NCBI RefSeq assembly: GCF_041146395.1
Contig: NC_090989.1
Span: 253,508,843-253,572,842 of the forward strand
Reading direction: 5' to 3'
Origin: Eulemur rufifrons
Taxonomy: Eukaryota > Chordata > Mammalia > Primates > Lemuridae
DNA length: 64,000 nt
Below, in pieces: positions 61,783 through 64,000 of the stretch. Each line of letters begins with the position of its first letter. Within the stretch, counting starts at the first letter, position 1. The notes under the pieces are model-generated. The model had not been told where the DNA came from. It made no database searches and worked only from the letters and a program-made list of their open reading frames with translations. Made by a program: the position numbers and the translations under genes.

Positions 61783-64000
61783 CTGAAACAGATCAGAAAC
61801 AAAAGGAAAGGGAAAGAGTGGTTAGAACCAGTCGCATAGTAGAAGCACCACTGTGAGCACCCTGTGCCCCTCTGATCACAAATGGCCAGCAGGCTGGAAG
61901 TCTTGTGCCTGGAGTCCTCTTGTGGAAACTACACAAGGACCCCAGATTGCTTTTTAAAATTAATCTTAGTCTTTGTCCATCTGCAGCCAGTCAATTGAGC
62001 TATTGACAGCAAGCATCCCCATACTAGGTTTCCTTTAGTTACTAGCATTTTCCTTATAACCTTTTTTTAGCAATGAAATGTGTGAAGACCCCAATCTATA
62101 CTAAAGGGGCATAACTTATTACATGATTCTGAGGTCTAAGGAAAATCTTGGGGAGAAAATATGTTTTAAAATACATCAAATTGAAAGAGAAAAAAAATGA
62201 AACTGTTCTTTTAACAAATATCTTTAAAAGTGAAAGGGACTACTCCAATAAACCTGTATCTCAGAAAAAAAATTTAATCATAAATCTAATTCAAGGGCTA
62301 AGGACTTTTAAAATTTTTTCCTGTGCAGAGTACTGAGAAGAAAAACCCAACCACTGCCTTGTTAAAAAGCCTTCCTTTAAGAAGGTAAGGCTGACATGCA
62401 GACTTGACCATTGTACCTGCTCGGAGCACACAAAAGAAATGTGTCATAGGATCTTCTACACACAGCACACTCCACTCCACTGCATCAGATTTGTTATAAA
62501 GGAGTTTCCCTGGAATTTCTGGAGTGCTTTACAATTGACAAACAGCTTTAATTTGGTTCCGGGGAAATAAAGAAGCCAAAGAAATCTTCGAGTCCCAGGT
62601 TTTACAAGGACCCTGGGATAGATTTTAAGGAAATGAAGTGTGGGAAAGTGCCTCCTCCACCTACATGCTCCCTTTTCTTACATCGGGGTCCATCTGGAAG
62701 GAAACAGGGACCCAAGGAAAATGAAGATCAAGTAACCTCTAGTGAACATAGAGTGATCCAATGTAGCAACATCATTGACCTTACAGCTATTAATCAGCCA
62801 CTAACTGACATTGCTGAGGACTGGAACCAAAAGCCAAGTTCAAGCATGTTCTGATGCTGCTGGCGGCTAAGAGGCCAAGGAAGGGGAAACTTCCTCCTAA
62901 ACCAGGACTGGGCTGGGACTGGACTGTTCAAAGGATGCCAAGGCATGTCAGAGGTCACACGCACAAATACACAACAACTCTAAGACATTAAATAGCTGCC
63001 TCATCTTGGCTGTTTCTCCCAGTACTCAGCTACTACTCAGGTTCATGAACAACATATGATACGGAGCAGTCAGAAACAATAGAACATAAATTTCCTAAAA
63101 CCTGTCCAAGCAATCCACTGAAGTTTCCCATGAATATTTCCCAAAATTTCTAAGATCAGGCTTATTTCAAGGAAAAACATAAATTTATAGATAACTGCAA
63201 TACTTAGTTCAGTTCTAAGCTGAATTTCTCTCCAATTTTCAAAATGAGCTTTAATCAGTTTTGATTGTTCTAAAACACTCTAGACATAAGAAAAAGGAAA
63301 ATCATTCCAAACAAGATTTTGCAGTCAGGAACACAATTGTATAATTTACCTAAAACAGAAAGACTGCAGTCACCCTGGTCAAGAGCTTTGTTCTGGGGCT
63401 GGGAACATCTAATAAAAAAAAGTTATACAGATCTTTCAAGGGCAGACTGGATTTAAGTAAAAGAAAGTAAATTCAAAATTGTTATGAGCTCATCTGGGAG
63501 GACAGGGGAGAAAGAAAGCTAAGACACCTAGCGCACTTTTGATATATCCTGGGAACCCAGGTATCATGACCCATCTGCAGTAGCCTGTTCCCTCTATCAC
63601 TGCAGTTGAGACTTTCTGCCTAAAACACAGTTGGTAACTTTCAGAAGACTTAAATCCCAAAAGCAGTCCTACAGGATATTTATAAGCTTTGGGGGCTATT
63701 TTGCATCATAGGAAAAACCCCAAGGGTCTCCTAGAACCTGGTCTTTCTAGGTGGCAACAGACCCCAAACCCTCTATCCTTGACCACAAAGGCTGAGTGGC
63801 TAATGCTCTTCAGGAGACCGATCCACAGGTCCACAGCTGACACCAGACCCAGGGTGACCTCAGAGCCTCTTACCCACCGTAACTTCCTGGAAAGGGCCCC
63901 AAGCCCACTTGGCCCTCTCTGCCTTGGTCACAGTCCTACCCAACAGAGCTCTTTGAAGGTGATGGTGAGACGAATTACAACTGTGGTCTGAGGAAAGCCA
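61783..64000 (-). other. PAX5: PAX5 intron 1, 3' end
   Basis: The sequence upstream of the exon 2 acceptor is AT-rich and almost free of recognisable repeats. I see no alternative first exon: no CpG island or clear promoter is present. The acceptor tract runs from about 61815 down to 61783. Confidence 0.85.

Overview
The window is mammalian nuclear DNA. It lies inside one large gene read on the minus strand, PAX5, which encodes the paired-domain transcription factor BSAP. Five coding exons are present, and every one has GT/AG splice borders. In transcript order they are exon 2 (61617-61782), exon 3 (55535-55732), exon 4 (47459-47523), exon 5 (44005-44133) and exon 6 (10906-11081). Together they encode the whole paired domain, the hinge, the octapeptide, the basic nuclear localisation segment and the partial homeodomain. 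Exon 1 lies beyond the right edge. Exon 7 onward, which carries the transactivation and inhibitory domains, lies beyond the left edge. The reading phases join exactly across all five exons and I see no stop or frameshift.

The organism is a strepsirrhine primate (lemur or galago type). Several young Alu elements carry a second-monomer variant with 'gctaggctgacgccacggca' and a linker of the form 'tatggacagctaaaaatat'. I associate these with strepsirrhine Alu families rather than the human AluS/AluY consensus. The species itself cannot be named from this window.

Layout, left to right. Positions 1-10905 are intron 6: an old L1 piece, MIR and L2 fragments, a unique homeodomain-motif block near 6.5-6.9 kb and an inverted repeat near 8.2 kb. 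Positions 10906-11081 are exon 6. Positions 11082-44004 are intron 5 (32.9 kb): many MIR/L2 fossils, hAT-type DNA transposons, and repeat-poor blocks at 20.8-22.3 kb, 22.9-23.5 kb, 28.1-28.8 kb (a CpG island) and 33.4-33.6 kb (hairpin, octamer, IRF and kappaB motifs). Positions 44005-47523 hold exons 5 and 4. Positions 47524-55534 are intron 3, with a cluster of recent Alu and small retroposed insertions that still show target-site duplications. Positions 55535-61782 hold exons 3 and 2 around intron 2, which contains an ETS-IRF composite motif next to an AP-1 site. Positions 61783-64000 are the 3' end of intron 1.

The only gene I can support is PAX5. The other open frames are chance frames in introns, repeats or CpG-rich DNA. 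The less obvious content is regulatory: PAX5 is known to be driven in B cells by an intron-5 enhancer that uses PU.1, IRF and NF-kappaB, and a motif cluster of that type occurs in intron 5 here. All enhancer calls come from motifs read by eye and are inference.
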